Source: Boswellia sacra
Taxonomy: Eukaryota; Streptophyta; Magnoliopsida; Sapindales; Burseraceae
Assembly: GCA_013180625.2 (NCBI GenBank)
Contig: SNVD02002607.1
Coordinates: 1 to 64,000, forward strand
Direction: 5' to 3'
DNA: 64,000 bases
Positions 1 to 8,679 of the stretch are shown piece after piece (the first letter of the stretch is position 1; the number at the start of each line of letters is the position of its first letter). The notes beneath the pieces were generated by a model, which saw nothing but the letters and a program-made list of their open reading frames with translations, did not search any database and had not been told where the DNA came from. Position numbers and translations under genes: made by a program.

Positions 1-140
1 TTTTACTTCATTTTTGTGCAAGTTGCTCCAAAACTCCTACAAACATCAAAACCACACAAAAACATAAAAATACCAAGGAATATAGCAAAGAAACATGGAC
101 AAATTGATATGAAAGTAATACATAAGTAGAGACCTATCAA
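1..140 (-). repeat. Left-edge fragment of an LTR-like dispersed repeat
   Basis: Read on the minus strand, these bases closely match the start of the insert at about 9189-9330 on the plus strand. Shared landmarks are a start TTGATAGGT, then CATATCAATTT, TTTCTTTGCTATA and GGAGTTTTGGAG. The copy is cut by the window edge, so its full length cannot be seen. It shows that the 9.2-kb sequence belongs to a dispersed family. No coding capacity is visible. Confidence 0.6.
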
Positions 141-962
141 CTTACTACTAGATGGTTGTAATGTCAATGTTAGAATTCATCGCTTTTTATTGATAGGGAG
201 TACTCACTCTACCAACAGGGGGGCTCAGATTCTATCTCCCTAAAAGGGTTGGTACTTGTAAAGGTACTTTGATGCGTAAGTCAAATGGCATGAAACTATT
301 TGAGTAATAAAAATTGTCTATAAGATGTGATATAAATTCCGGAAGGGCTAAACTAGTAAAGAATTGATGAAAATAGAGAGTGGGGATAGTGAAAATCTTC
401 CTAGTGCTCTCACAAGGGAGCACAGGTCGTATTTCCAGTGGTGGACTGTAGAGGTATGGAGCTGAATAAATATGAGTTCTCTTAGATGGTTGACTTTGTA
501 TTGCTCATGGCTAGACTCTCCTCCTTAAGTTTTCTATCAAGTTACCGTGCTTATGCCTCGCTTGGGCAGCCAACTTTTCTTCTTTTGTGATTCCTCATCA
601 TGCCTCCATCTTTTCTTCCCTTGGAAAGTTTCATTTCTATCAAGCCTCGAGCGCTATACTTCTTGTTGATCACATGCTCTCCAAGTCCTAGGCTCAAGCT
701 TCTATTTTTGTCTGTCACTTTGATGCATACCCCTGCTTGACTCCCATTCTTCCTTTTTTTGTCTAAGATTCCTTTCAAATGCAAACTTCCTCCAACCGTA
801 CTGTGAAGCTTCTCCCACCCCAAGACCCATCTTTCACTTTCACATAGATGCTCCAAGTGGCCAGATTATTTATTATGGCTTGTGATCATTTTGCTCTTCT
901 CTATTTGTTTTTTCGTTTTTTTTTTTTTGCTATTTAGAGGTTGGGCTTATGGGTTTTTAAGC
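141..962. other. Intergenic stretch without a recognisable gene
   Basis: Two small minus-strand open frames occur here (232-423 and 551-856; 63 and 101 codons). The longer one is rich in Lys, Arg and Gly and resembles nothing I know. No splice-linked continuation, transit peptide or domain motif was found, so neither is called as a gene. A T-run lies near 905-930. Confidence 0.4.
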
Positions 963-1604
963 ACTGAAGCTAGACATGTAAAACGTACTATACCGTGTCG
1001 ACACGGCCTAAAATTTTTAGGCCCATAACATTATTTGTACCGTATTTGGCCCAGCATGAATAGTATTTTGTGTCGTAACATGCCTAGCATTAAAAAAAAA
1101 AATTTGAAGGCCCAGCATGGTCTATATGGCATGGCCCAAATGGAGGCGTGCCTAGAACTGTGCCTTTTGTACTTGACCTGAATGGGAAAAAGATACATAC
1201 AAAATTTTTTTTTGTCTTTTAACTTTTAAATTTTTATAAAAAAGATACACGTATATCTTAAAGAGACTAATTAATTCCTTATTTCGTGCCAAACTTTTAA
1301 CTTTTCGTGTCGGCACTGCCCTTAGGCTTGGAACCAGGGCGGGGCGGGTACGGGGTAGTAGATATCCATCCCCACCCCGCTAATTTTTTGTTTTTGCCTC
1401 GCCCCGCCCCATTGCCCATGAATGGCGGGCGGGGCGGGGCAAAAAAAGACTCAATGGCCCCATACCCGACCCACCTATTTACAATTTTTTTTCATATTTT
1501 TTTATAAATCTTCCATCAAATATGATTATGTCTATCCCTAGTAAAAAACAATCCAACAAATGAACGATACCAATATGTCGGATAAAATCACCTAATTAAC
1601 TCAA

Positions 1605-1815
1605 TAAGTGCATAAGTACAAGATGCTCACAAAAATAAAAATAAAAAACATATATAAGTCCATCAAATACAACGTGCTCACGACAAAAAAAAAACATACA
1701 TAAGTCTCTCCAATACAACATATTCACACAAAAAAACATATATAAGTCCATCCAATGCAACATGTTCACAACCAAAACAAACATATTTAAGTGCATCCAT
1801 ACAACATGTTCACAA

Positions 1816-1854
<39 letters not shown>
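1605..1854. repeat. Minisatellite of about 42-46 bp followed by a TA microsatellite
   Basis: Four diverged units begin near 1647, 1693, 1735 and 1780. Each has the pattern AACATATATAAGTCCATC followed by a CAACATGTTCACAAC-like segment. A pure (AT)n run of about 36 bp follows at 1819-1854. The array sits inside the inner hAT element, just where the missing body of the transposase would continue. Internal expansion may have replaced coding sequence. The open frame at 1596-1796 is only a translation of these units. Confidence 0.7.
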
Positions 1855-1857
<3 letters not shown>

Positions 1858-1860
1858 AGA

Positions 1861-2049
1861 CTAGTTTGTAAAATATTGCCAAACTAGCGATGTGGTCTTG
1901 GGCTTTTTACTAGGTTGAGACAAATCTTCATCTTCTTCTACCACTCTCTTACTAGTAGATATTGCAACATCTTCTGAATCTTTATCAATGTTTAAATCAA
2001 CATTTGGATTTACTTTGTTTGACATCCCCACTTCTTGTTGTGAAGACAT
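1861..2049 (-). pseudogene. hAT transposase N-terminal exon remnant
   Basis: The 62-residue frame starts MSSQQEVGMSNKV, has an acidic stretch near residues 16-45, and ends KKPKTTSLVWQYFTN. In plant hAT transposases such a Lys-rich SxVWxxF motif marks the start of the BED zinc finger. The frame stops exactly where the finger's cysteines should follow. Downstream on this strand are only the TA microsatellite and minisatellite, so the rest of the transposase is deleted. The remnant lies within the inner hAT element, consistent with its origin there. It cannot encode an active protein. The assignment rests on the short motif and the context. Confidence 0.55.
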
Positions 2050-2384
2050 TGTTTACCCAAAAAAATACAATGTATGCAAAATTAAAATAAAATTAACAAA
2101 GAAAAAAATACTAATATTAAACATTAATGTTGTGATGTTTCCCTTTTTTTTTGTATTTTGGTGACATTCTTTAATCTTGTATATGATTATTTATTTATTT
2201 ATGTTTGCCTTGTCTTGTCCTTCGATATGCATAATGCTGATCAGTAATTTGTATTTTTCCTTCTGTTTGCTGATTTCAGACCTAGCCCATGTCTTCTCTT
2301 CTATCAGAAGAGACCTCAATTTCATTGATCACACCAGTGAACTCGAATGGAAAGAGTAGGCAAACCCTATTTACTAAATTTGAT

Positions 2385-2636
2385 CATATGTACGTGCAAA
2401 GTTTAAATAAAATCTTAAACATTTTGGTCTATTATTTATGCATATTTCAAAGGATCCAGCCTGTAATAGTTGATCCTGGGCTCTACCTAGCCAGGAAGAG
2501 CCAAAGTTTTCATATGTACATGCAAAGTTTAAATAAAATCTTAAACATTTTGGTCTATTATTTATGCATATTTCAAAGGATCCAGCCTGTAATAGTTGAT
2601 CCTGGGCTCTACCTAGCCAGGAAGAGCCAAAGTTTT
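2385..2636. repeat. Tandem duplication of 126 bp (two copies)
   Basis: Copies at 2385-2510 and 2511-2636 are almost identical; the visible difference is TACGTG against TACATG near the start. The unit is 42 codons long, so the plus-strand frame 2289-2663 runs through both copies. Each copy encodes a segment with SLNKILNILVYYLC and VDPGLYLARKSQSF. The product is unrecognised and lies inside the hAT element. The near-identity implies a recent duplication. Confidence 0.9.
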
Positions 2637-3322
2637 CAAGCTATAAAGAAGGATCCAGCCTGATCGTTCAAAGTATTGACAGGCAAAATGAAGCGACCGA
2701 CGCCTCCAACGCTCCTCATGTACTTTTATAACATAATGTTATCTCTTATAAAAATTAAAAATAATCATTTAATTTTTAGCTCGATAGTATAAACATATGG
2801 GATCATTATTTTTAGACTAATGATTTAATATTTCAAAATCAATTATGAACAAATATGTTTTCATAATTGTTTAAGGAGTGAGACAAACCTAAGTGAGAGT
2901 GATGAACAACCAAGCAGGCCTGGCGGAGCTGGACAAACGACAGAAGGGTGTAGCCGTGGACCGTCATGTGACAACAAGGAGGGTGCAGCGCAGCCGTGGA
3001 CCGTGGCAGCTACAAATCACCGAGGAAGATGAGGACCAAGCTTGAAGATGGTTGTGTCTAAGTCAGGGGCTGTCGACGTTGGACTAGCCAGCGACGGTGG
3101 ATCAGACGCAGCTTATAGATCAGTAGATGGTGTTGCGGTAGAGCGGCGATGGTGGACAGAGTAGATCGTGGGTGCGTAATGTTGTGTAGGTAGGCATTTG
3201 AGATTGTAGAGGGTCTGAATGGAATTTACGAAATTTATATAGTCTGTCATATGTTCTAGAAACCCACATATATTAAAACTTAACAAAATAACCCCTTTTA
3301 ATTACCCCTAAGTCCCTATATT
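2637..3322. other. Non-coding body of the inner hAT element
   Basis: A GC-richer block at about 2910-3190 contains two copies of GTAGCCGTGGACCGT-like sequence and no sustained open frame. It probably is old transcribed leader or subterminal sequence of the transposon. Nothing else is visible. Confidence 0.4.
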
Positions 3323-3717
3323 TTAAATTTTGTTAAATTTACCCTTTTATGTGCGGGGTGGGGCAGGTCAAACGGGTCTAGATGTAGGACCCGACCCTGG
3401 ACCTATCCCGGACGGGTCCTAAATTTTGCAGCCCCGTACCTACCCTAATGATGTTTAGGAGCAGGTTTTGACCCGCCAAAACCAGCCCCTTTTGTGTGGG
3501 TCTCATCAGGGCCCTAGACCCATCGAGTCAAATGCCCAAGCCTATTGCCCATCGTGCCAAAATTTTGAGCTCTATCTAGTCTAATCCTCATTTCGTACTA
3601 TATTATGCTACTACAGTATTTGTGTTCGTATCGTATTCGTACTGTACGATTTTATATTGCACTGTGTCATGCTTGTGCCTGGCCTAGCCTGGCCCTTTTT
3701 ACATGTCTAACTAGAGC

Positions 3718-4262
3718 TTAATTGGATGGGCCTGGGCTTGTCTTGCGTGGACTTAGGTGATAATGTGAAAATTATGATTCCATGACCTATAGGAGTAAAA
3801 TTTTTAATATTGCTATTCGTTGTTATTAACTCATTTGCCATAATGAAGAAATACAAGCATAATAGATTCAGGCAGATTACTATTAGTTTTTAATTAATTT
3901 CCCAGTCATGATTGGATCATCATTGAGGTGGAAGAAACACGAAAATTGTTTTGAGATTAAAACAAGATTTCAAGGAATAAAATTGGTAAATCTACTTCCA
4001 AATTTTCCAACAAATTAACCCACAAGCTTAATTACGCTACCTATTAACAAACAATTTGTTGCATTTGGAGAACTAAAATTATCACTTAATAAGATTTAAA
4101 AATTAATCTCTTTGTGAGGGCGCCATATACCCATGCATGTATCGAATATTTGTGAGCGGGCTATACACACACACACACACACACACACTCGGATGCTAAT
4201 CAAAATGGTTCATTCTAAAATAATGAGCTAATTATGAGTATTTTAATGTTCGTCGATCGGTA
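3718..4262. repeat. Intergenic AT-rich sequence with an (AC)12 microsatellite
   Basis: A pure AC run spans 4165-4188. The remainder is AT-rich with no open frame of note, lying between the outer hAT element and the LTR element. Confidence 0.7.
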
Positions 4263-4360
4263 GTTTGTGTTGGAGAAAAAAGGTTTAAAACAAACATTTA
4301 TATTATAAGTTACAATATTTATTTTGAGATTAATTTCATACGTTACAAGTATAATAAAAA

Positions 4361-4398
4361 CATGAACGTTACGACACTTATTATTTGTAACGTTCATG
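4361..4398. promoter_or_regulatory. Perfect 12-bp-stem hairpin inside the LTR
   Basis: CATGAACGTTAC pairs with GTAACGTTCATG across a 14-nt loop. The hairpin lies about 75 bp upstream of the TATA box, so it would be in the upstream promoter part of the LTR. In the 3' LTR one arm carries a single change (CATAAACGTTAC). It could be a palindromic protein-binding site; this is inference. Confidence 0.6.
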
Positions 4399-4470
4399 CT
4401 TTTATTAAGAACATTATGGCTTAGGAGTTACAAGAAATTTAATTTGTAACTGACTTGGCTAAGAGACTAC

Positions 4471-4478
4471 TATATAAA
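4471..4478 (+). promoter_or_regulatory. TATA box of the LTR promoter
   Basis: TATATAAA in the context ACTACTATATAAAGGAG; the same sequence recurs in the 3' LTR. Transcription would be expected to begin about 25-35 bp downstream, near 4500-4510, placing the 15-nt self-complementary stretch roughly 160 nt into the transcript. Confidence 0.7.
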
Positions 4479-4842
4479 GGAGTCTCAAAGGTTCTAACAT
4501 GAACATGATATTTTGAGTATTTGATGATTTTGAGCAAGCGCGACACATGAAAACAGGTTATTTTCTTCCGGTGATCGTGCTCATCGAGAAGATAAGCTGT
4601 GAGCACTGGGTTGTATCTTGGAGCCTTTGAGTACCGATATGACTCGCACGAGGGGAGGACTCTTTGGCTTTAGGACAATGCCTTCGACATGCCTCCCAAA
4701 TGTTCAGGCCATTTATTTCTTACTCTATCTCTTTGTTTGTTCTATTTATTTAATATATTAATCTAATTCATATTTTATTATTTCTTTAATATCTTGTTGT
4801 TTATTTATATTATTTAAATTTATTTTAAATATTCTCAACATT

Positions 4843-4857
4843 CTAAAGCCAAAGAGT
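4843..4857 (+). other. Candidate self-priming primer-binding site
   Basis: CTAAAGCCAAAGAGT begins two bases after the 5' LTR, where a retrotransposon primer-binding site normally sits. It is the exact reverse complement of ACTCTTTGGCTTTAG at 4659-4673 within the LTR, repeated in the 3' LTR at about 7617-7631. It does not begin with TGG, as sites for tRNA 3' ends do. Self-priming from the element's own RNA is known in the yeast Tf1 and related elements. Here it is an inference from position and complementarity. Confidence 0.55.
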
Positions 4858-7212
4858 ATCTTACATATTTTATTGTTTACCCTAACAACTTAATTCATCA
4901 CTAGGCATTGTATAACATAATTAATTTCTAGAGCATGTTTATTGCTTGTTTTATTTTGTTTATTATATAATTATGTTATGTTAACATGTCTGCTTGTGAG
5001 GATCTGAGAGATTCACCATGTTTTTTTTAATTGTTCTAAAATTTATTTAGCCTTAAAATATGGTTGCTTTATAGTTTTTTTTTACGGTGAATAAATGCAT
5101 GTTTAGATACTTCTAATTTTTTTTTAATAGAAAATATTGAAACATGCATGGATTAAATGCTGGAAATATATAATCTTAGAGTTTTATACTTGCATAAGCA
5201 TAAATTTGTGACTAGAGTTATAAGCTTGAAATATTTTATTTTGATATTGGAGAGAGCCTAATGTTTTCAAATTGTGTTGACAACAAAAATATGTATTCAG
5301 AGTTCTGGGCTCAACTTAGTATCGAGATTGAATCTCTTTATCAACCTCAAGACAATTTGGAGGTAATAGATATATATTTTTTATTTGAGGTAATACAAAA
5401 TTATTTATGATAGCATGACTATTTATTTACAATCAAATTTTTTTTGTGATATATTAAATTTTTTTTATTTGTCGTTATACATATGTTGTAGTGTTAGATT
5501 GTTAGTGCATGATGCTTTGAGTTACAAAGAATTCAGATGAGTTAAATGTAGTGGTTTTATAATCAAAACCTTTTATGAGTTTTTATTATAGTTATGAAAC
5601 CATAATAAATATTTCAGTTATGAAAATTCTTTCTATCAATATTTATTATAGGTTGATTATTTATGATTTAATTAATTCTATATGTTGCTAATTAATTGAA
5701 TATGTGTTTGCTTTGGAGCTAGCATGCATTTTTAAATGCATTCATAAACTCATATATATTTCCAATGTCTTTGATATTTATTGTATATTATTATTGCTTA
5801 ATAATTCAATTTATGAGTTACTTGTATGCATCAAATTTTTATTACACAATAAATCATGTGTTTTCAATATATTTCATTAGAAACTCATACGTATGATAGT
5901 GTGCTATTAAGTCATAGTTTCTTGTGGCTATCATGCATATTAAATGGTGACATCTAAATAATTGATTAGTAGAGTATGTTAAGAAGACTAGTAGATTATT
6001 AGGTAATTTATGTGGTTATATTAAATGAAATAATAGCATAAATGCTAATGATTATTATTAAATACATATATGAGTTATAAATATTATATTTACAATTTTA
6101 GCAATAAATGTCTTATTAATGTAAGGATTGAAAAAATATTTTTAATGTGGGGGTTTCTAGTTTTTGAGCAATTTCATATTTTAGTTCTTAATTTTGTACA
6201 AATAAGATGACAATGTTTTGAATGCAGTTATTATTTTGATGAGTTTTAAAATTTAACAAATTGGTGCAATAATATTTTATGGAGTTATTGCTACTGTATT
6301 TAAAATGTTACTTAATGTGGGGGTTTTTGTTAATGTTTTTATGACATTTTGAGAAAAAAATGATGTCATAAGTTATTAAATGATTAATAAATTTTGTGTA
6401 TGAGTTTTAAAAATTATTACTTATGAGGTAATTAAGTGTTCATTCAATTTTCTTTATTGTGCCTTTGATATTCTTATGCTCTCTAACATTTTTTTTTTTT
6501 GTGAAATATTTAATATTATTTAAAGAAAGCTAGTGGAAGCAATCATCAAAATAATGGAAACAAATTCTCAAAGATAAAGTCAATGAGATTTTATGCAATT
6601 ATAAAGATTTTCAGCATGCTAATTAATTATTTAAATTGTCGAGGGGGATGTGCTTAAGCCTAAAAGGGAGTCACGTAGGGAAGTAACCCAACCTCTGTGA
6701 TTGGAGATCCCATGAAGGAGGTTCAATGGGTAGGAACAATCCGTACTGCGTGACTTGTTAAGTACAACTATTTTAACATATCTTAGAAGAGATATGATCT
6801 TGCTTATCTCTAAGGCAAAGTGCTTGTTATATGTGATGTTAGGAAGGATATTTATCCTGAATGAGTCCAAAGGCTAGATACTCTTGCGAGGTATAGGTCA
6901 CATATACCTTTTGAGGACTCACCTAAGTGAGAGCGTCGTGAGGGCCGCGACTGTGAGAATTGGGCTGTTCTCTAAAGCTCTCATGAGAATCAAGATTGAG
7001 CGCATGGCCATTAATAGCGCTAACCCGCCAAAACCATGTCTTCGTCGATATTATGTGTGATCAATACTAAGTGTAGGTTCAAACCCGAAAGGTACCTATA
7101 CCCATTGCATAATAGAAGGTTGCTCTTCATATATAATTTTTATTTTATGAGTATTTTTATCTTGATATTTTATTTTATAAAGCTTTAAAGTTTTAAACCT
7201 TTTGTGGGGGAC

Positions 7213-7798
7213 TGTTGGAGATAAACCTTGGAGATAAAAGGTTTAAAACAAATATTTACATTATAAGTTACAATATTTATTTTGAGGTTAATTTCATACG
7301 TTACAAATATAATAAAAACATAAACGTTACGACACTTATTATTTGTAACGTTCATGCTTTTATTAAGAACATTATGGCTTAGGAGTTACATGAAATTTAA
7401 TTTGTAACTGACTTGGCTAAGAGACTACTATATAAAGGAGTCTCAAAGGTTCTAACATGAACATGATATTTTGAGTATTTGATGATTTTGAGCAACCGCG
7501 ACACATGAGGACAGGTTATTTTCTTCCGGTGATCGTGCTCATCGAGAAGATAGGCTGTGAGCACTGGGTTGTATCTTGGAGTCTTTGAGTACCGATATGA
7601 CTCGTACGAGGGGAGGACTCTTTGGCTTTAGGACAATGCCTTCGACATGCCTCCCAAATGCTCAGGCCACTTATTTCTTACTCTATCTCTTTGTTTGTTC
7701 TATTTATTTAATATATTAATCTAATTCATATTTTATTATTTCTTTAATATCTTGTTGTTTATTTATATTATTTAAATTTATTATGAATATTCCCAACA
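7213..7798 (+). repeat. 3' LTR (586 bp)
   Basis: Nearly identical to 4268-4840 but with a 13-bp insertion near the start that repeats GGAGATAAA. It ends CCCAACA, followed by the GTTTG target duplication. Confidence 0.92.
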
Positions 7799-7803
7799 GT
7801 TTG

Positions 7804-8679
7804 TTAATCATATCATAAAAGGCGTGCGATTACAACGAAAAGGCTTATTTTTGACCAAAATTTTTTGAGGGCCAAAAAAAGTTCTTTGTATTAAGGTAAA
7901 TTGTCGTCACAAAGAGAAGGTTGTCGGTTTTTTAGAAGAAAATTATACATTTTTTCCAAAGGTTACATGTTTGTCAAAAAAAGTAACATTGTTCACTAGA
8001 ATAATGAATATTTCCTATGGATAATTATGATCTTCGGGTTTAAGATAGAGAAATGATAATCTTCTTTGATGAAATTTTTATCCTCGAAAATATTAAGAAA
8101 AGCCCTTGAAAAAGTAATTTTTTTTGCAATAAATTTTACCACAATCTTTATTACTGAGGATATTTATATTCTATTGGATTCTTCCTTGAGTTGTAAAATA
8201 TATATATATATATATAAATGTGATGATTTTTTTTAGGACTGCTAGTCGTCGCAAACTATTTGAAGAATAATCAAAATAGACATGCTATTCCTATGGTAGA
8301 ATAAGGCCCTCAAAAATAATATTGGAAAATAAACCAAGTATAAATTAAAATTATTTTTATCAAAAACAAAAGGTAACGTAAGATAGAAATTTATGAATAA
8401 TAATTGAAAGACCAATTCTCGTTTCACCGTCAAGATAAGTCATTGAGAAGAAGGTAAAAAAAAAAAAAAAAAACCTTCGCTGAGACAAGTAGTAGATAAG
8501 GTGTTTTGTTTTAATATCATAACTTCGATGCCCCTCAATCGTATATTCCAATTCAAGCTATGAGTGTATGTTGAGGCTGCTATTATATAATAGCTTTTGA
8601 ATTCTACTACTAGGTATAACTATTTTGGTGTGCCGTAAATCCTTTGGAAATTGATTTTCCAGAAAGCTGGTCGCCCAAA
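7804..8679. other. AT-rich intergenic stretch without a gene
   Basis: Contains a TA run near 8196-8216 and an A-run at about 8456-8474. Short open frames are interrupted and low in complexity. Nothing is recognised. Confidence 0.5.

Larger units (their letters stand above)
1323..3543. mobile_element. Inner hAT-type element with GC-rich ends
   Basis: The left end is TAGGCTTGGAACCAGGGCGG and the right end carries the inverted GCCCAAGCCT. GC-rich subterminal blocks of GGGGCGGG type sit at both ends (about 1334-1440 and 3350-3490). Flanks ACTGCCCT and ATTGCCCA agree at six of eight positions. The same ends and GC blocks occur in the clean MITE at 25318-26219, so this is a family member. It carries the transposase N-terminal remnant at 1861-2049, a minisatellite and a tandem duplication. 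The rest of a transposase is missing. Confidence 0.65.
971..3709. mobile_element. Outer hAT-type DNA transposon, non-autonomous
   Basis: The left end reads TAGACATGTAAAA and the right end is its inverted copy, TTTTACATGTCTA, giving 13-bp terminal inverted repeats. They are flanked by ACTGAAGC at 963-970 and ACTAGAGC at 3710-3717, an 8-bp duplication with two mismatches, the size hAT transposases make. Subterminal GGCCCAGCATGG and TGGCCTAGCC type repeats fit hAT ends. No intact transposase is present. A second element (1323-3543) is nested inside. The mismatched duplication suggests an old insertion. Confidence 0.75.
4268..4840 (+). repeat. 5' LTR (573 bp)
   Basis: It starts TGTTGGAGAA and ends TTCTCAACA. 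It holds a TATA box (4471-4478), a 38-nt hairpin (4361-4398) and the 15-nt stretch at 4659-4673 that is complementary to the site just downstream of the LTR. Confidence 0.92.
4268..7798. mobile_element. Non-autonomous LTR retrotransposon with paired LTRs
   Basis: Two near-identical LTRs (4268-4840 and 7213-7798) begin TGTTGGAGA and end CAACA. The element is flanked by a perfect 5-bp target duplication GTTTG (4263-4267 and 7799-7803). The 2.37-kb interior has no gag, protease, integrase or reverse transcriptase frame, so any movement depended on proteins supplied in trans. A polypurine tract GTGGGGGA lies at 7204-7211 just before the 3' LTR. The usual tRNA primer-binding motif TGGTATCAGAG is absent after the 5' LTR; a self-complementary site is there instead. 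The LTRs differ by a handful of substitutions and one 13-bp insertion, so the insertion is fairly young. Confidence 0.92.

Noticed and set aside
4268..4840. Cassandra-type TRIM with 5S RNA in the LTR
   Set aside because: No 5S rRNA internal promoter or 5S-like text was found in the LTR.
7055..7095. tRNA B-box-like GGTTCAAACCC inside the LTR element
   Set aside because: No matching A box, no cloverleaf arms and no acceptor stem could be drawn around it.
8242..8551. Overlapping minus-strand frames
   Set aside because: They are driven by an A/T run and low-complexity sequence.
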